Shown here piece after piece: positions 49,800 to 60,815 of a stretch of 64,000 nucleotides of DNA. Both the position numbers and the translations under genes were made by a program. Numbering within the stretch: position 1 is the stretch's first letter; each line of letters begins with the position of its first letter. Source of the DNA: Eucalyptus grandis (taxonomy: Eukaryota > Streptophyta > Magnoliopsida > Myrtales > Myrtaceae); contig NC_052613.1 of the NCBI RefSeq assembly GCF_016545825.1, forward strand, positions 43,754,112-43,818,111, given 5' to 3'. The notes beneath the pieces were generated by a model. The model ran no database searches, was not told the DNA's origin, and saw nothing but the letters and a program-made list of their open reading frames with translations.

Positions 49800-50640
49800 T
49801 TTACCACTATAGTCTATCTAATAAATTTTTGGATAACTTTTTGGATTTCTTTTCTTTCTTTGTTCTTTTCCCTTTTCTTTTAAGGAATAGCCGGTTGCTA
49901 GCTATCGACCATAGGATTGGCCGATGAGTGTCCCTACCAAGCCTCGCCCAATCTAGCGAGGGTGGCCCTCGCCCCCATCCAAGTGAGGCTTGACGAGCTA
50001 TGAAGCATGGACATGTTGCCCATGCTTCCGTGTCGTGTCCGACACGTGTCGGAGCGTGTCGGACATGTCGACATGCTCGGACATGGTCGGACACGCGGTC
50101 AACGCGTGTTGGATTTTCCGACACGCGGTCAACTTTTCTCGACATGCGTATCGACGCGTGTCCGGAAGACTCCGGGTGGAGGCAAGGGAGGGGGAGGGAG
50201 CAGAGGCCGCGAGCGATGGCAAGAGATGGCCATAGAGAGGAAGAGAAGAGGAAGGGATCGGGGCTCGAGGGGGCGCCGAGCAGTGGCGGTGGCAACGGCA
50301 TCTCCTCCTCCTCGGCGTTGTGTCCGCTCCATCGTCGGAAGCTAAGAAACGATACGGGGTGTGAAAGAGGGGAGTGAGGTCTGCTGTTTGCGTGTTTGTC
50401 TTGGTCCGGTGTTTTTTGTGCGAGCAGTAGAAGGAGGAGGAAAAAGAGGGTCGCTAGGGTTTGTGATAAGGGAATAAAAAATAATAAAAAGAGGGGGACG
50501 ATGGCGTGTCTTTTGAGTTTTGGGGGAGGGGAAGTGAGGCTGACAGCTTGTCTGTTAGTGGTTTTGGGAGGGAAAAAAGTACAATAAGTTTGGGGTGGAG
50601 GGAAATGGACAAAGGAAAAAAGAGTGGATTTGGGATTTTT
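49800..50640. other. GC-rich repeat-derived segment
   Basis: Bases 49890-49995 carry the GGCGAGG/CTCGCC core seen inside the small DNA transposons. Bases 50030-50165 repeat GTGTCGGACA/TGTCCGACAC and GACACGCGGTCAAC words in both orientations. Purine-rich sequence follows to about 50640. All frames are open on both strands because of base composition; no gene is supported. Confidence 0.5.
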
Positions 50641-51500
50641 TTTTTTATAGAAAAATTAAATAAATGAAATTGAAAAATAATTTCGAAAAGTAAAAGTATT
50701 GAATTTTGAATAATGATAAATTTTGATCATTCTAAAAAATATGAATTTATTTAAATAAATTGATTCTAATTTTTATTAATTATTAATTTTATCAATAACT
50801 TTTGTTAAAATTAAAAACATGTTTCACATTAATTATGAATATATCTTTCGAATTTCAAATGAAAGTCCTCTAGCGGCTCGAAGCTCTTAGAGTAAAATAT
50901 TAACAACATATACATCTATTGACTCGTATGAAAATATGTGAAATTGTTAAGAAGGCGCAACAAGAGCCCAATATCTTCTTTTGGGGAGATCGACAAAAGG
51001 AAATTGAGCCCGTCAACATATCCAATTGAATTTACCTTTACTCAAAAACTTCATTCAAAAGCTTAAATCAATTAACTATGGACTAATTAAAATATATTAA
51101 CTTCTCCACATCATGTCATTTTTACAATGTATAACTCTTTTCTAAAATAATTCACGCATGCATTTTAACCGAAAAAATCAGGACTCTATATAGACTCGAA
51201 TTATTGAGCGGTCGAATGGATAAGTTATAAAATTGAAGTTAAAGCAAAATGATAAGAGTGGATAGACGGATCATGGATACGGATAGGGTGGCAAGTGGGG
51301 GTCTGTCCATCACCAAAGTGCCCCATCCATCCGAGCGAGAGTTGCCTTGTCCTGTTGTGCATCACTTGTCATCAACGCCATGCTTCCTGCGATCTGCGCA
51401 AAAGGAACCATATGCACATAATACCAATCGACACCCTTTTCATTATTTTATCAGAGAATGGCACATTGTTTTCCCTATCTCCTCTGGGAAAAGTGGCACC
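50641..51500. other. AT-rich intergenic spacer
   Basis: No gene or clear repeat was seen. It leads into the promoter of the phosphatase fragment. Confidence 0.5.
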
Positions 51501-51507
51501 GGAGCAA

Positions 51508-51517
51508 TATAAAAAAA
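51508..51517 (+). promoter_or_regulatory. TATA box of the phosphatase fragment
   Basis: TATAAAAAAA lies about 92 bases before ATG 51600, suggesting that the original promoter is still attached to the truncated gene. Confidence 0.5.
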
Positions 51518-51599
51518 TTGCTCCCCGCCTGCTGATCCAATCGTGCATTGCTACTTTCCTCTTCTTGCCCCAAGAAAAGTCGCAGAGCCACCGACGGCC

Positions 51600-52686
51600 A
51601 TGGCTACTCCCCTCACCTCTAGTCTCGCATCATTAGCTCCTCTCATTCTAGCAGCAATAATGATGTGTTCGGGTTTGGCTCGCGCCGAACTCGAGCAGTT
51701 CGAGCACTCACCGAAGCCCGATGGCTCGCTGAGCTTCTTGGTGGTGGGAGATTGGGGGAAGAAAAGGACTTTACAACCAAACTGAAGTTGCTGTCCAGGT
51801 CACAATCTTATTCTTCTATAAGTCCTCTTTGGTGTTTTATCTGTCACTATTCATCTCGAGAGATCTCTACGTGACTACATACGGATGAAATGCATGTGTA
51901 TATACATGTAGTCATGGGTCTTTGCGTGAAATATTGCCATCAAGGCTATGTATAGTGAAAGGCATGCATGAAATTATGAAATTTATGGAATGAAACATGC
52001 ATGACATGTTTTCACATGCATGTGAAAAGAACCACGCCACTTGTAAGGCTAGTACCAATCCTAGCCTAAACTCAGCCAATCAGAAGTTTTACTTCCTTGG
52101 ACTATAATTTATGCTTTCTCGTGCAGTGCAACGCGAACATCTGACCAGAAAATCAATTATTTTAGCTTTTCTAGGAAGTGTTCAAACGTCCAATTACTAT
52201 TCTCGATGCCACGCAGACTCGATTTCATTATTGTGGCTTTTGATGATTTGGGTCGTGGATATGTTAGCCTCGTCAATCTCTTTACTGATATATTGATTTG
52301 CGCTACTGAACGCAAAAAACCAGCATAACCTTAATATTCTCTGTTCTTTAGGGCGAAGGGAACACACTGTACAACGATATGGTTCCCATGTTTTTATTTT
52401 ATTTGTCAGATCTACTCTTGATATTGCATCTTGACAGCTTAATAATGCTTGATTTTTACGACGGATGAAAGTAAAATCGCTATGTACATGTGTACAGTTT
52501 TGGAAGTTTGAATTAGCTATGTGTAGCAGATGGGCATCATCGGGGAGATGATGGACATAGATTTCGTAGCCTCCACAGGCGATAACTTCTATGACAATGG
52601 ACTCACCGGCATCGACGATCCGGCATTCGATGAGTCGTTCTCCAAAATCTACACAGCGTCGAGTTTGCAAAAGCAATGGTACAATG
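51600..52686 (+). pseudogene. Truncated purple acid phosphatase
   Basis: Purple acid phosphatases are secreted dimetal phosphoesterases that release inorganic phosphate. Exon 1 (51600-51798) has a signal peptide (about residues 1-34, ending SGLARA) and FEHSPKPDGSLSFLVVGDWG with the first metal-binding Asp. One extra A in an AAAA run near 51765 shifts the frame before the conserved YNQTEVA-like segment. Exon 2 (52530-52686) encodes [20 protein letters not shown] with the GDNFY metal block, ending at QKQWYN with a GT donor. The next exon, which should start GNHD and carry the rest of the active site, is absent. The receptor-derived array starts about 200 bases later, so the gene was probably truncated by that rearrangement. 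It resembles the short low-molecular-weight plant class. Confidence 0.85.
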
Positions 52687-53335
52687 GTAATTACCTAGCA
52701 CTTTAATAATATGGTAGTTTAGGCGAGGCCGGATCAATTAATTCCTAGCCACACATCGACACTAAATCAATATGACATGGTTATTATAATGGAAAAAAAG
52801 AAAACTTATCTAACACAGTAAGCTTTCAAGAAAGGATATTTGGGCATTGTGAGTTCTCCGGAACATGATGGCAAAACAAGTTAAGGTTGCTTAACGAAAG
52901 GGTTGCACCAAATTGGCAAAAGAGATCAAGAGTTTCCCACAACGGAATACATTACCATGTCAGAATATACAATAGGTGCTTGTCTTAGGGAATCAGCATC
53001 CCCATGCTCTTTTCCAGTATGGAAAACTTTGGCTAGAATTAAGGTCAGAATTTGATTCCTAAGAACCTTGTGATGGGCCAAGTACCTCAGCCTACAATAC
53101 TTGTGACCAGTCTATGGCCAACTTAATCGAACGGTTTTCAATCTACTAAACCTATTCGTGTGTGTGTCGATCACTGATTCGTGTCGATTTCTATCCTTTT
53201 TGAAGAAAAAAAAAAAAAAAGAGACAACGCGGGAAATAAATACTGGGTTATCGGCGCGAGAAATAATGTAGGTTCCTTTTATTGGAGATTAATATGAGAA
53301 AATAATTTTGGTTTTATGTCCAATTTCAATTAGTG

Positions 53336-53668
53336 GCAAAGCCATGAAAAAATCATAAATTTTGCCCACTGTGACACATATGCGATTAATTATTTTTTGT
53401 GACACCTAAAAACTCAAACTTATATTCATATGACGCAATATTAATCCCAAACTTTTTTCTTCTAACATCAAAAAACCCATATTTACCTTAAACTTCTTAT
53501 GACACAAAAAGTCCAAACTATTTTGTGTTTGAGAATAAGTTTAGAATAAACATGTCATGCTATATAATTTTACGATAAATGTGTCAAATTTAAGATTTTT
53601 GATGTCATAAAAAATTTGATGTATATATTATACGATAAATATAGTTTATGATTTTTAGTGGCTTTTAT
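53336..53668. mobile_element. MITE in the upstream region of unit 1
   Basis: The left end 'gcaaagccatgaaaaaatca' and the complement of the right end ('aaaagccactaaaaatcata') form terminal inverted repeats. The interior is AT-rich and palindromic. Equivalent copies sit in unit 2 (about 55141-55476), unit 3 (about 57254-57440, shortened inside) and unit 4 (about 59380-59718), so insertion preceded the tandem duplication. Confidence 0.65.
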
Positions 53669-53946
53669 TCTTTTGGTTAGGACGGCGAAAATAAATTTAT
53701 TTTTGCTACAGCGAGGTTTGACCTGAGATGCTGTCCGAAAGCAATTTTATTCTATATGAAAGCTGTATGGGTTTCTAATAATAGAAAGTCTTTCCTGGTC
53801 CTCGCCGCTTCTTCTCTCATTCTCTCTCTCAAAGCAACAGTACCACACCCTTCTCTCTCTCTCTCTCTCTCTATATCGCTCTGCGTGCAGTTTCTCGCGG
53901 TCGAACTGCGAAACGCGGTGCCTTTCCCCTCCGTCGGACACCGCAC

Positions 53947-54541
53947 ATGAGCCCCAGCAAGGCCGCCAGCCACAGCGTGTCCGGGACCCTCCATTCGAAC
54001 GTCAGCAGCCTCACTGCCTTGAAGCGGTTCGAGGTCATGAATAACCAGCTCTATGGTGCCCTCCCGAGTTTCGCCGGGTTGACACAGTTGCAGGTACCGA
54101 GTCCGTGGGTCTCTTTTCTTTTTCCTTTTTTTTTTTGCCTAGATGATTTTTGGGGGAAGGAGCGAGTGATTCTGTGCTTTCTTGGCCCCATTCTTGGAAC
54201 AGGTGTTGCTTCTACACCACAACAATTTCACCTCCATTCCTGCGGACTTCTTCACTGATTTGTTAGCTCTACAAGTGATTGACCTAGGCTATAACGACTC
54301 CGTTGCTTGGGGGATTCCCGCTAGCCTGAAAGATTGCGCCTCCCTTCATAATTTCACTGCGATCCAAGCGAACGTGACTAGGCAAATCCCCAATTTCATG
54401 AATGCGCTGAATTTCCCCAGCATGTTCACGCTGAAGTTGTCCTTTAATAACTTGGAAGGCGGGGCAGCCCACGAGCTTCAACGGTCAAAGTCTACGGTCA
54501 ATGGGTCGAGGTCAATGGGTTGGGCGGATGGGTCGGGTTGA
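53947..54541 (+). pseudogene. TMK-like LRR fragment, unit 1
   Basis: Exon 1 (53947-54093) begins at an ATG that is GTG in the other units and lacks the signal peptide and LRR N-cap, because about 260 bases present in unit 3 (57698-57957) are missing at a GCC/AGCC microhomology. It keeps LTALKRFEVMNNQL. Exon 2 (from 54203) reads VLLLHHNNFTSIPADFF and later NLEGG, then a one-base insertion near 54461 shifts the frame. It cannot make a normal secreted LRR protein. Confidence 0.8.
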
Positions 54542-55648
54542 ACTGACGGACCCGACTTGTGCCAGCGACCCCACGCGTGCATCGCACGTGCCTAGCACCG
54601 AAACGGCACATGTGTCGCACGCGCTGACTACCCCAATTTGTTTCGGCCGCACGTGGCAGCGCGTCCATCAGCCCCTAGCAGTGGTATGATCGGTTAAGGT
54701 TGCTTAATGAAAGGGTTGCACCAAATTGGCAAAAGAGATCAAGAGTTTCCCACAACGGAATACATTACCATGTCAGAATATACAATAGGTGCCTGTCTTA
54801 GAGAATCAGCAACCCATGCTCTTTTCTAGGATTGAAAACTTTGGCCAGAATTAAGGTCGGAATTTGATTCCTAAGAACCCTTGATTGGCCAAGTAACTCA
54901 GCCTACAATCCTTGTGAACTAGTCTAAGGCCAACTTAATCAAACATTTTTCAATCTACTAAACTTATTTGTGTGTGTGTCGATCACTGATTCGTGTCGAT
55001 TTCTATCCTTTTTGAGGAAAAAAAAGAGACCACGCGGGGAAATAAATACTGGGTTATCGGCGCGAGAAATAATGTAGGTTCCTTTTATTGGAGATTAATA
55101 TGAGAAAATAATTTTGGTTTTATGTCCAATTTCAATTAGGGGTAAAGCCATGAAAAAATCATAAATTTTGCCCACTACGACACATATGCCATTAATTATT
55201 TTTTGTGACACCTAAAAACTCAAACTTATATTCATATGACGCAATATTAATCCCAAACTTTTTATTTCTAACATCAAAAAACCCATATTTACCTTAAACT
55301 TCTTCTTACGACACAAAAAGTCCAAACTATTTTGTGTTTGAGAATAAGTTTAGCATAAACATGTCATGCTATATAATTTTACAATAAATGTGTCAAATTT
55401 AAGATTTTTGATGTCATCAAAAATTTGATGTATATATTATACAATAAATATAGTTTATGATTTTTAGTGGCTTTTATTCTTTTGGTTAGGATGGCGAAAA
55501 TAAATTTATTTTTGCTACAGTGAGGTTTGACCTGAGATGCTATCCGAAAGCGATTTTATTCGATATGAAAGCCGTACGGGTTAAAGTCTTTCTTGGTCCT
55601 CGCCGCTTCTTCTCTCCTTCTCTCTCTCTCTCAAAGTAACAGTACCAC

Positions 55649-55694
<46 letters not shown>

Positions 55695-55801
55695 GCTCTG
55701 CGTGCAGTTTCCCGCTGTTGAACTGCGAAACGCAGTGCCTTTCCCCTTCGTTGGACAGTGCGCGTGAGCCCCAGCAAGGCCGCCTCTGTCGAGGACACCC
55801 G

Positions 55802-56809
55802 ATGATGGGTCTTTGCCGCCGTGACCTCCCCCTCCCAGCCCTCCTCCTCCTCCCCCTGCTGTTGTTCCTGTGCCTCGCTGCCTTTGCTCAGACCCTGCAG
55901 AGTGACGTCGACGCAATGCAAGCCCTCAAGAAGAGCCTGACGCCCCCTTCCTCCTTCGACTGGTCCAACGCCGACCCTTGCAAGTGGCCCCAGGTCATGT
56001 GCGCCGGCGACCGGGTTGCCGGGATTCAAATAGCTAGTCATGGCATGTCCAGGACCCTCCCTTCGGACGTCAGCAACCTCACTGCTAAGAAGCGGTTCGA
56101 GGTCATGAATAACCAGCTCTCTGGCACCCTCCCGAGTTTCGCCGGGTTGACACAATTGCAGGTATCGAGTGTGTGAGTCTCTTTTCTTTTTCCTTTTTTT
56201 TTTTTTTTTTTTGCCTAGATGATTTTTGGGGGAAGGAGCGAGTGATTCTGTGCTTTCCTGGCCCCCTTCTTGGAACAGGTGTTGCTTCTGCACCATAACA
56301 ATTTCACCTCCATTCCTGGGGACTTCTTCACTGATTTGTCGGCTCTACAAGTGATTAACCTGAGCTATAATGACTTCGCTGCTTGGGGGATTCCCGCTAG
56401 CCTGAAAGATTGCACCTCCCTTCATAATTTCACTACGACCCAAGCAAACGTGACTGGGAAAATCCCCGATTTCATGAATGCGCTGAATTTCCCCAGCATG
56501 TTCACGCCGAAGTTGTCCTTTAATAACCTGGAAGGCGGGCTGCCCGCGAGCTTCAACGGTCAAAGTCTACGGTCAATGGGTCGAGGTCAATGGGTCGGGC
56601 GGACAGGTCGGGTCAAATTGACGGACTCGACATGTGCCAGCGACCTTGCAGGTGCATCGCACGTGCTTAGCACCAAAACGACACGTGTGTCGCACGCGCC
56701 TGAGGGGGGCCGTATCGGCGCGTGTGTCGCACGCGCTGACTACCCCAATTTGTTCCGGCCGCACATGGTAGCGTGTCCGGCGGCCCCCGGTGGTGGTATG
56801 ATTCGTTAA
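55802..56809 (+). CDS. TMK-like secreted LRR fragment, unit 2 (open spliced frame)
   Basis: Exon 1 (55802-56161) has a hydrophobic signal peptide (about residues 1-28), then TLQSDVDAMQALKKSL, the LRR N-cap DWSNADPCKWPQVMC with paired Cys, and LRRs. A 117-base GT-AG intron joins in phase to exon 2 (56279-56809): VLLLHHNNFTSIPGDFF, WGIPASLKDC, NVTGKIPDFMNALNFP, NLEGGLPASFNGQSL. These match the first LRR block of TMK-type receptor kinases. The frame then continues through the GC-rich tail to a stop at 56807-56809, about 296 residues in all, with no membrane or kinase part. If expressed it would be a secreted ectodomain fragment. The upstream microsatellite and MITE are shared with its neighbours. 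Confidence 0.65.
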
Positions 56810-57577
56810 GGTTGCTTAATGAAAGGGTTGCACCAAATTGGCAAAATAGATCAAGAGTTTCCCACAACGGAATACATTACCATGTTAGAATATACAATAG
56901 GTGCCTGTCTTAGGGAATCAGCAACCCCATGCTCTTTTCCAGGATGGAAAACTTTGGCCAGAATTAAGGTCAAAATTTGATTCCTAAGAACCCTGTGATG
57001 GGCCAAGTAACTCAGCCTACAATACTTGTGAACTAGTCTATAGCAAACTTAATTAAACGGTTTTCAATCTACTAAACCTATTCGTGTGTGTGTCGATCAC
57101 TGATTCGTGTCGATTTCTATCCTTTTTGAAGAAAAAAAAGAGACAACGCGGGGAAATAAATACTGGGTTATCGGCACGAGAAATAATGTAGGTTCCTTTT
57201 ATTGGAGATTAATATGAGAAAATAATTTTGGTTTTATGTCCAATTTCAATTGGGGGCAAAGCCATGAAAAAATCATAAATTTTGCCCACTATTTTGTGTT
57301 TGAGAATAAGTTTAGAATAAACCTGTCATGCTATAAAATTTTACGATAAATGTGTCAAATTTAAGATTTTTGATGTCATAAAAAATTTGATGTATATATT
57401 ATGCGATAAATATTGTTTATGATTTTTAGTGGCTTTTATTCTTTTGGTTAGGACGGCAAAAATAAATTTATTTTTGCTACAGCGAGGTTTGACTCGAGAT
57501 GCTGTCCGAAAGCGATTTTATTTGATATGAAAGCCGTACGGGTTTCTAATAATCAAAAGTCTTTCTTTCGCTGTCTC

Positions 57578-57615
<38 letters not shown>

Positions 57616-57717
57616 GTGCAGTTTCCCGTGGTCGAACCTTGAAACGCATCGCCTTTCCCCCCGTCAGACACTGCACGTGAGCCCCAGCAAGGCCGCCTCT
57701 GTTGAGGACACCCAACT

Positions 57718-58503
57718 ATGGGTCTTCGCCGCCGGGACCTCCCCCTCCTGGCCCTCCTCCTCCTCCCCCTGCCGCTGTTGCTGCTGTTCCTGTGCCTCAT
57801 TGCCTCTGCTCAGACCTTGCAGAGTGACGTTGATGCATTGCAAGTCCTCAAGAAGAGCTTGACGCTCCCTTCCTCCCTTGACTGGTCCAACGCTGACCCG
57901 TGCAAGTGGCCCCAGGTCATGTGCGCTGGCGATCGAGTCGTCGGGATTCAGATAGGTAGCCACGGCATGTTTGGGACCCTCCCTTCGGACGTCAGCAGCC
58001 TCACTGCCCTAAAGCGGTTCGAGGTCATGAATAACCAGCTCTCTAGCACCCTCCTGAGTTTCACCGTGTTGACACAGTTGCAGGTACCGAGTCCGTGGGT
58101 CTCTTTTCTTTTTCCTTTTTTTTTTGCCTAGATGATTTTCGGGGGAAGGAGCGAGTGATTCTGTGCTTTCTTGGCCCCCTTCTTAGAACAGGTGTTGCTT
58201 CTGCACCACAACAATTTCACCTCCATTCCTGCGGACTTCTTCATTGATTTGTTGGCTCTACAAGTGATTGACTTGAGCTATAACGACTTCGATGCTTGGG
58301 GGATTCCCGCTAGCCTGAAAGATTGCGCCTCCCTTCATAATTTCACCGCGACCCAAGCGAACGTGACTAGGCAAATCCCCAATTTCATGAATGCACTGAA
58401 TTTCCCCATCATGTTCACGCTGAAGTTGTCTTTTAATAACCTAGAAGGCGGGCTGCCCACGAGCTTCAACGGTCAAAGTCTACGGTCAACGGGTGGAGGT
58501 TAA
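57718..58503 (+). CDS. TMK-like secreted LRR fragment, unit 3 (open spliced frame)
   Basis: Exon 1 (57718-58083) encodes a signal peptide (MGLRRRDLPLLALLLLPLPL and on to about residue 31), the N-cap DWSNADPCKWPQVMC and two LRRs (IGSHGMFGTLPSDVSSLTAL). A 108-base GT-AG intron leads in phase to exon 2 (58192-58503), with VLLLHHNNFTSIPADFFIDL, NVTRQIPNFMNALNFP and NLEGGLPTSFNGQSL, stopping at TAA 58501-58503 just inside the GC-rich tail. The product would be about 225 residues and secreted, with several N-glycosylation sites (NFT, NVT). Compared with unit 2 it stops earlier. No kinase or membrane segment exists. Confidence 0.65.
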
Positions 58504-59083
58504 TGGGTCGGGCGGATGGGTTGAGTCGGACCGATGGACCCGACATGTGCCAGCGACCCCGCGCGTGCATTGCATGTGCCTAGCATTGAAACGGCACGTG
58601 TGTCGCACGCGCCCGAGGGGGGCCGTATCGCGTGTGTGTCGCATGTGCTGACTACCCCAATTTGTTCCAGCCGCACGTGGCAGTGTGTCCGGCGGCCCGG
58701 CGGTGGTATGATTGGGTAAGGTTGCTTAATGAAAGGGTTACACCAAATTGGCAAAAGAGATCAAGAGTTTCCCACAACGGAATACATTACCATGTCAGAA
58801 TATACAATAGGTGCCTGTCTTAGGGAATCAGCAACCCCATGCTCTTTTCCGAGATGGAAAACTTTGGCCAGAATTAAGGTCAGAATTTGATTCCTAAGAA
58901 CCCTGTGATGGGCCAAGTAACTTAGCCTACAATCCTTGTGAACTAGTCTATGGCCAACTTAATCGAATGGTTTTCAATCTACTAAACCTATTCGTGTGTG
59001 TGTCGATCATTGATTCGTGTTGATTTCTATCCTTTTTGAGGAAAAAAAGAGACAACGCGGGGAAATAAATACTGGGTTATCAA

Positions 59084-59311
59084 CCCGAGAAATAACCACT
59101 GGGATTCGCCCCAGTGGCCACTCTTCCAACATGGAAGGGAGAGGTGAGGGGTTCAAATCCCCACCTTCTCAAGGGGGATGGGATGGGGACGCATAAGTTT
59201 CAGGAGTGGGTTTCGACTCCCACGCCCTGCAAGAAGTAGGGCAAAAGTTTGAGAGTGAGTGTAGTGTAGGAATAGAGTAGGACTGACAAAAAAAAAAAAC
59301 GCGATAAATAA
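59084..59311 (+). mobile_element. tRNA-derived SINE with poly(A) and target duplication
   Basis: A 204-base insertion (59096-59299) present only in unit 4. It starts with a hairpin CCACTGGG...CCCAGTGG, has an A-box-like TCGCCCCAGTGG at 59106-59117 and a B box GGTTCAAATCC at 59150-59160, and ends in an A run. The flanks 'cccgagaaataa' (59084-59095) and 'cgcgataaataa' (59300-59311) are an imperfect target duplication; the empty site is seen in units 1-3. Confidence 0.85.
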
Positions 59312-60027
59312 TGTAGGTTCCTTTTATTGGAGATTAATATGAGAAAATAATTTTGGTTTTATGTCCAATTTCAATTAGGGGCAAAGCCATGAAAAAATCA
59401 TAAATTTTGCCCACTGCGACACATATGCCATTAATTATTTTTTGTGACACCTAAAAACTCAAATTTATATTCATATGACCCAATATTAATCCCAATTTTT
59501 TTTCTTCTAACATCAAAAAACCCATATTTACCTTAAACTTCTTCTTACGACACAAAAAGTCCAAACTATTTTGTGTTTGAGAATAAGTTTAGGATAAACA
59601 TGTCATGCTATATAATTTTACAATAAATGTGTCAAATTTAAGATTTTTGACATCATCAAAAAAATTTGATGTATATATTATATGATAAATATAGTTTATG
59701 ATTTTTAGCGGCTTTTATTCTTTTGGTTAGGACGGCGAAAATAAATTTATTTTTGCTACAGCGAGGTTTGACCTGAGATGCTGTCGAAAAGCGATTTTAT
59801 TCGATACGAAAGCTGTACGGGTTTCTAATAATAGAAAGTCTTTCCTGGTCCTCGCCGCTTCTTCTCTCCTTCTCTCTCTCTCAAAGCAACAGTACCACAC
59901 CCTTCTCTCTCTCTCTCGCTCTGCGTGCAGTTTCCCACGGTCGAACTGCGAAATGCAGTGCCTTTCCCCTCCGTCGGACACCCCGCGTGAGCCCCAGCAA
60001 GGCCGTCTCTGTCGAGGACACCCGACG

Positions 60028-60815
60028 ATGGGTCTTCGCCGCCTGGACCTCCCCCTCCTATCCCTCCTCCTCCTCCCCCTGCTGCTGTTGCTGCTGTTCC
60101 TGTGCCTCACTACCTCGGCTCAGACCCTGCAGAGTGACGTCGACGCAATGCAAGCCCTCAAGAAGAGCCTGACGCTCCCTTCCTCCCTCGACTGGTCCAA
60201 CGTCGACCCGTGCAAGTGGCCCCAGGTCATGTGGCTGCGACCGGGTCGCTGAGATTGAGATAGGTAGCCACGGTGTGTTCGAGACCCTCCCTCCGGATGT
60301 GAGCAGGCTCACTGCCCTGAAGCGGTTTGAGGTCATGAATAACCAGCTCTCCGGCGCCCTCTCGAGTTTCGCCGGGTTGACACAGTTGTAGGTACCGAGT
60401 TCGTGGTTCTCTTTTCTTTTTCCTTTTTTTTTTTCTTGCCTAGATGCTTTTCGGGGGAAGGAGCGAGTGATTCTGTGCTTTCTTGGCCCCCTTCATGGAA
60501 CAAGTGTTGCTTTTGCGCCACAACAATTTCACCTCCATTCTTGTGGACTTCTTCACTGATTTGTCGGCTCTGCAAGTGATTGACCTGAGCTATAACGACT
60601 TCGCTGCTTGGGGGATTCCCGCTAGCCTGAAAGATTGCGCCTCCCTTCATAATTTCATCGTGACCCAAGTGAACGTGACTGGGCAAATCCCCGATTTCAT
60701 CAATGCGCTGAATTTCCCCAGCATGTTGACACTGAAGTTGTCCTTTAATAACCTGGAAGGCGGGCTGCCCGCGAGCTTCAACGGTCAAAGTCTACAGTCA
60801 ACGGGTCGAGGTTAA
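60028..60815 (+). pseudogene. TMK-like LRR fragment, unit 4, inactivated
   Basis: The signal peptide and N-cap are intact (LRRLDLPLLSLLLLPLLLLL, then DWSNVDPCKWPQVM). Loss of bases in the 'atgtgcgccggcgacc' region (about 60230) shifts the frame and stops it at 60250-60252. At the exon end CAG has become TAG (about 60388-60390). Exon 2 (about 60504-60815) remains readable: VLLLRHNNFTSILVDFFTDL to NLEGGLPASFNGQSL. Confidence 0.8.

Noticed and set aside
49807..50377. Multiple overlapping frames in the GC-rich segment
   Set aside because: Five or more frames are open at once on both strands, and the words repeat; no protein family is visible.
55581..57963. Minus-strand frames antisense to LRR units, rich in Arg/Glu or Gly/Gln
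   Set aside because: Shadows of the CT microsatellite and Leu-rich signal peptide codons on the opposite strand.
59150..59160. Possible tRNA gene from the B box GGTTCAAATCC
   Set aside because: No cloverleaf can be formed; the segment has poly(A) and target duplication and is a SINE.
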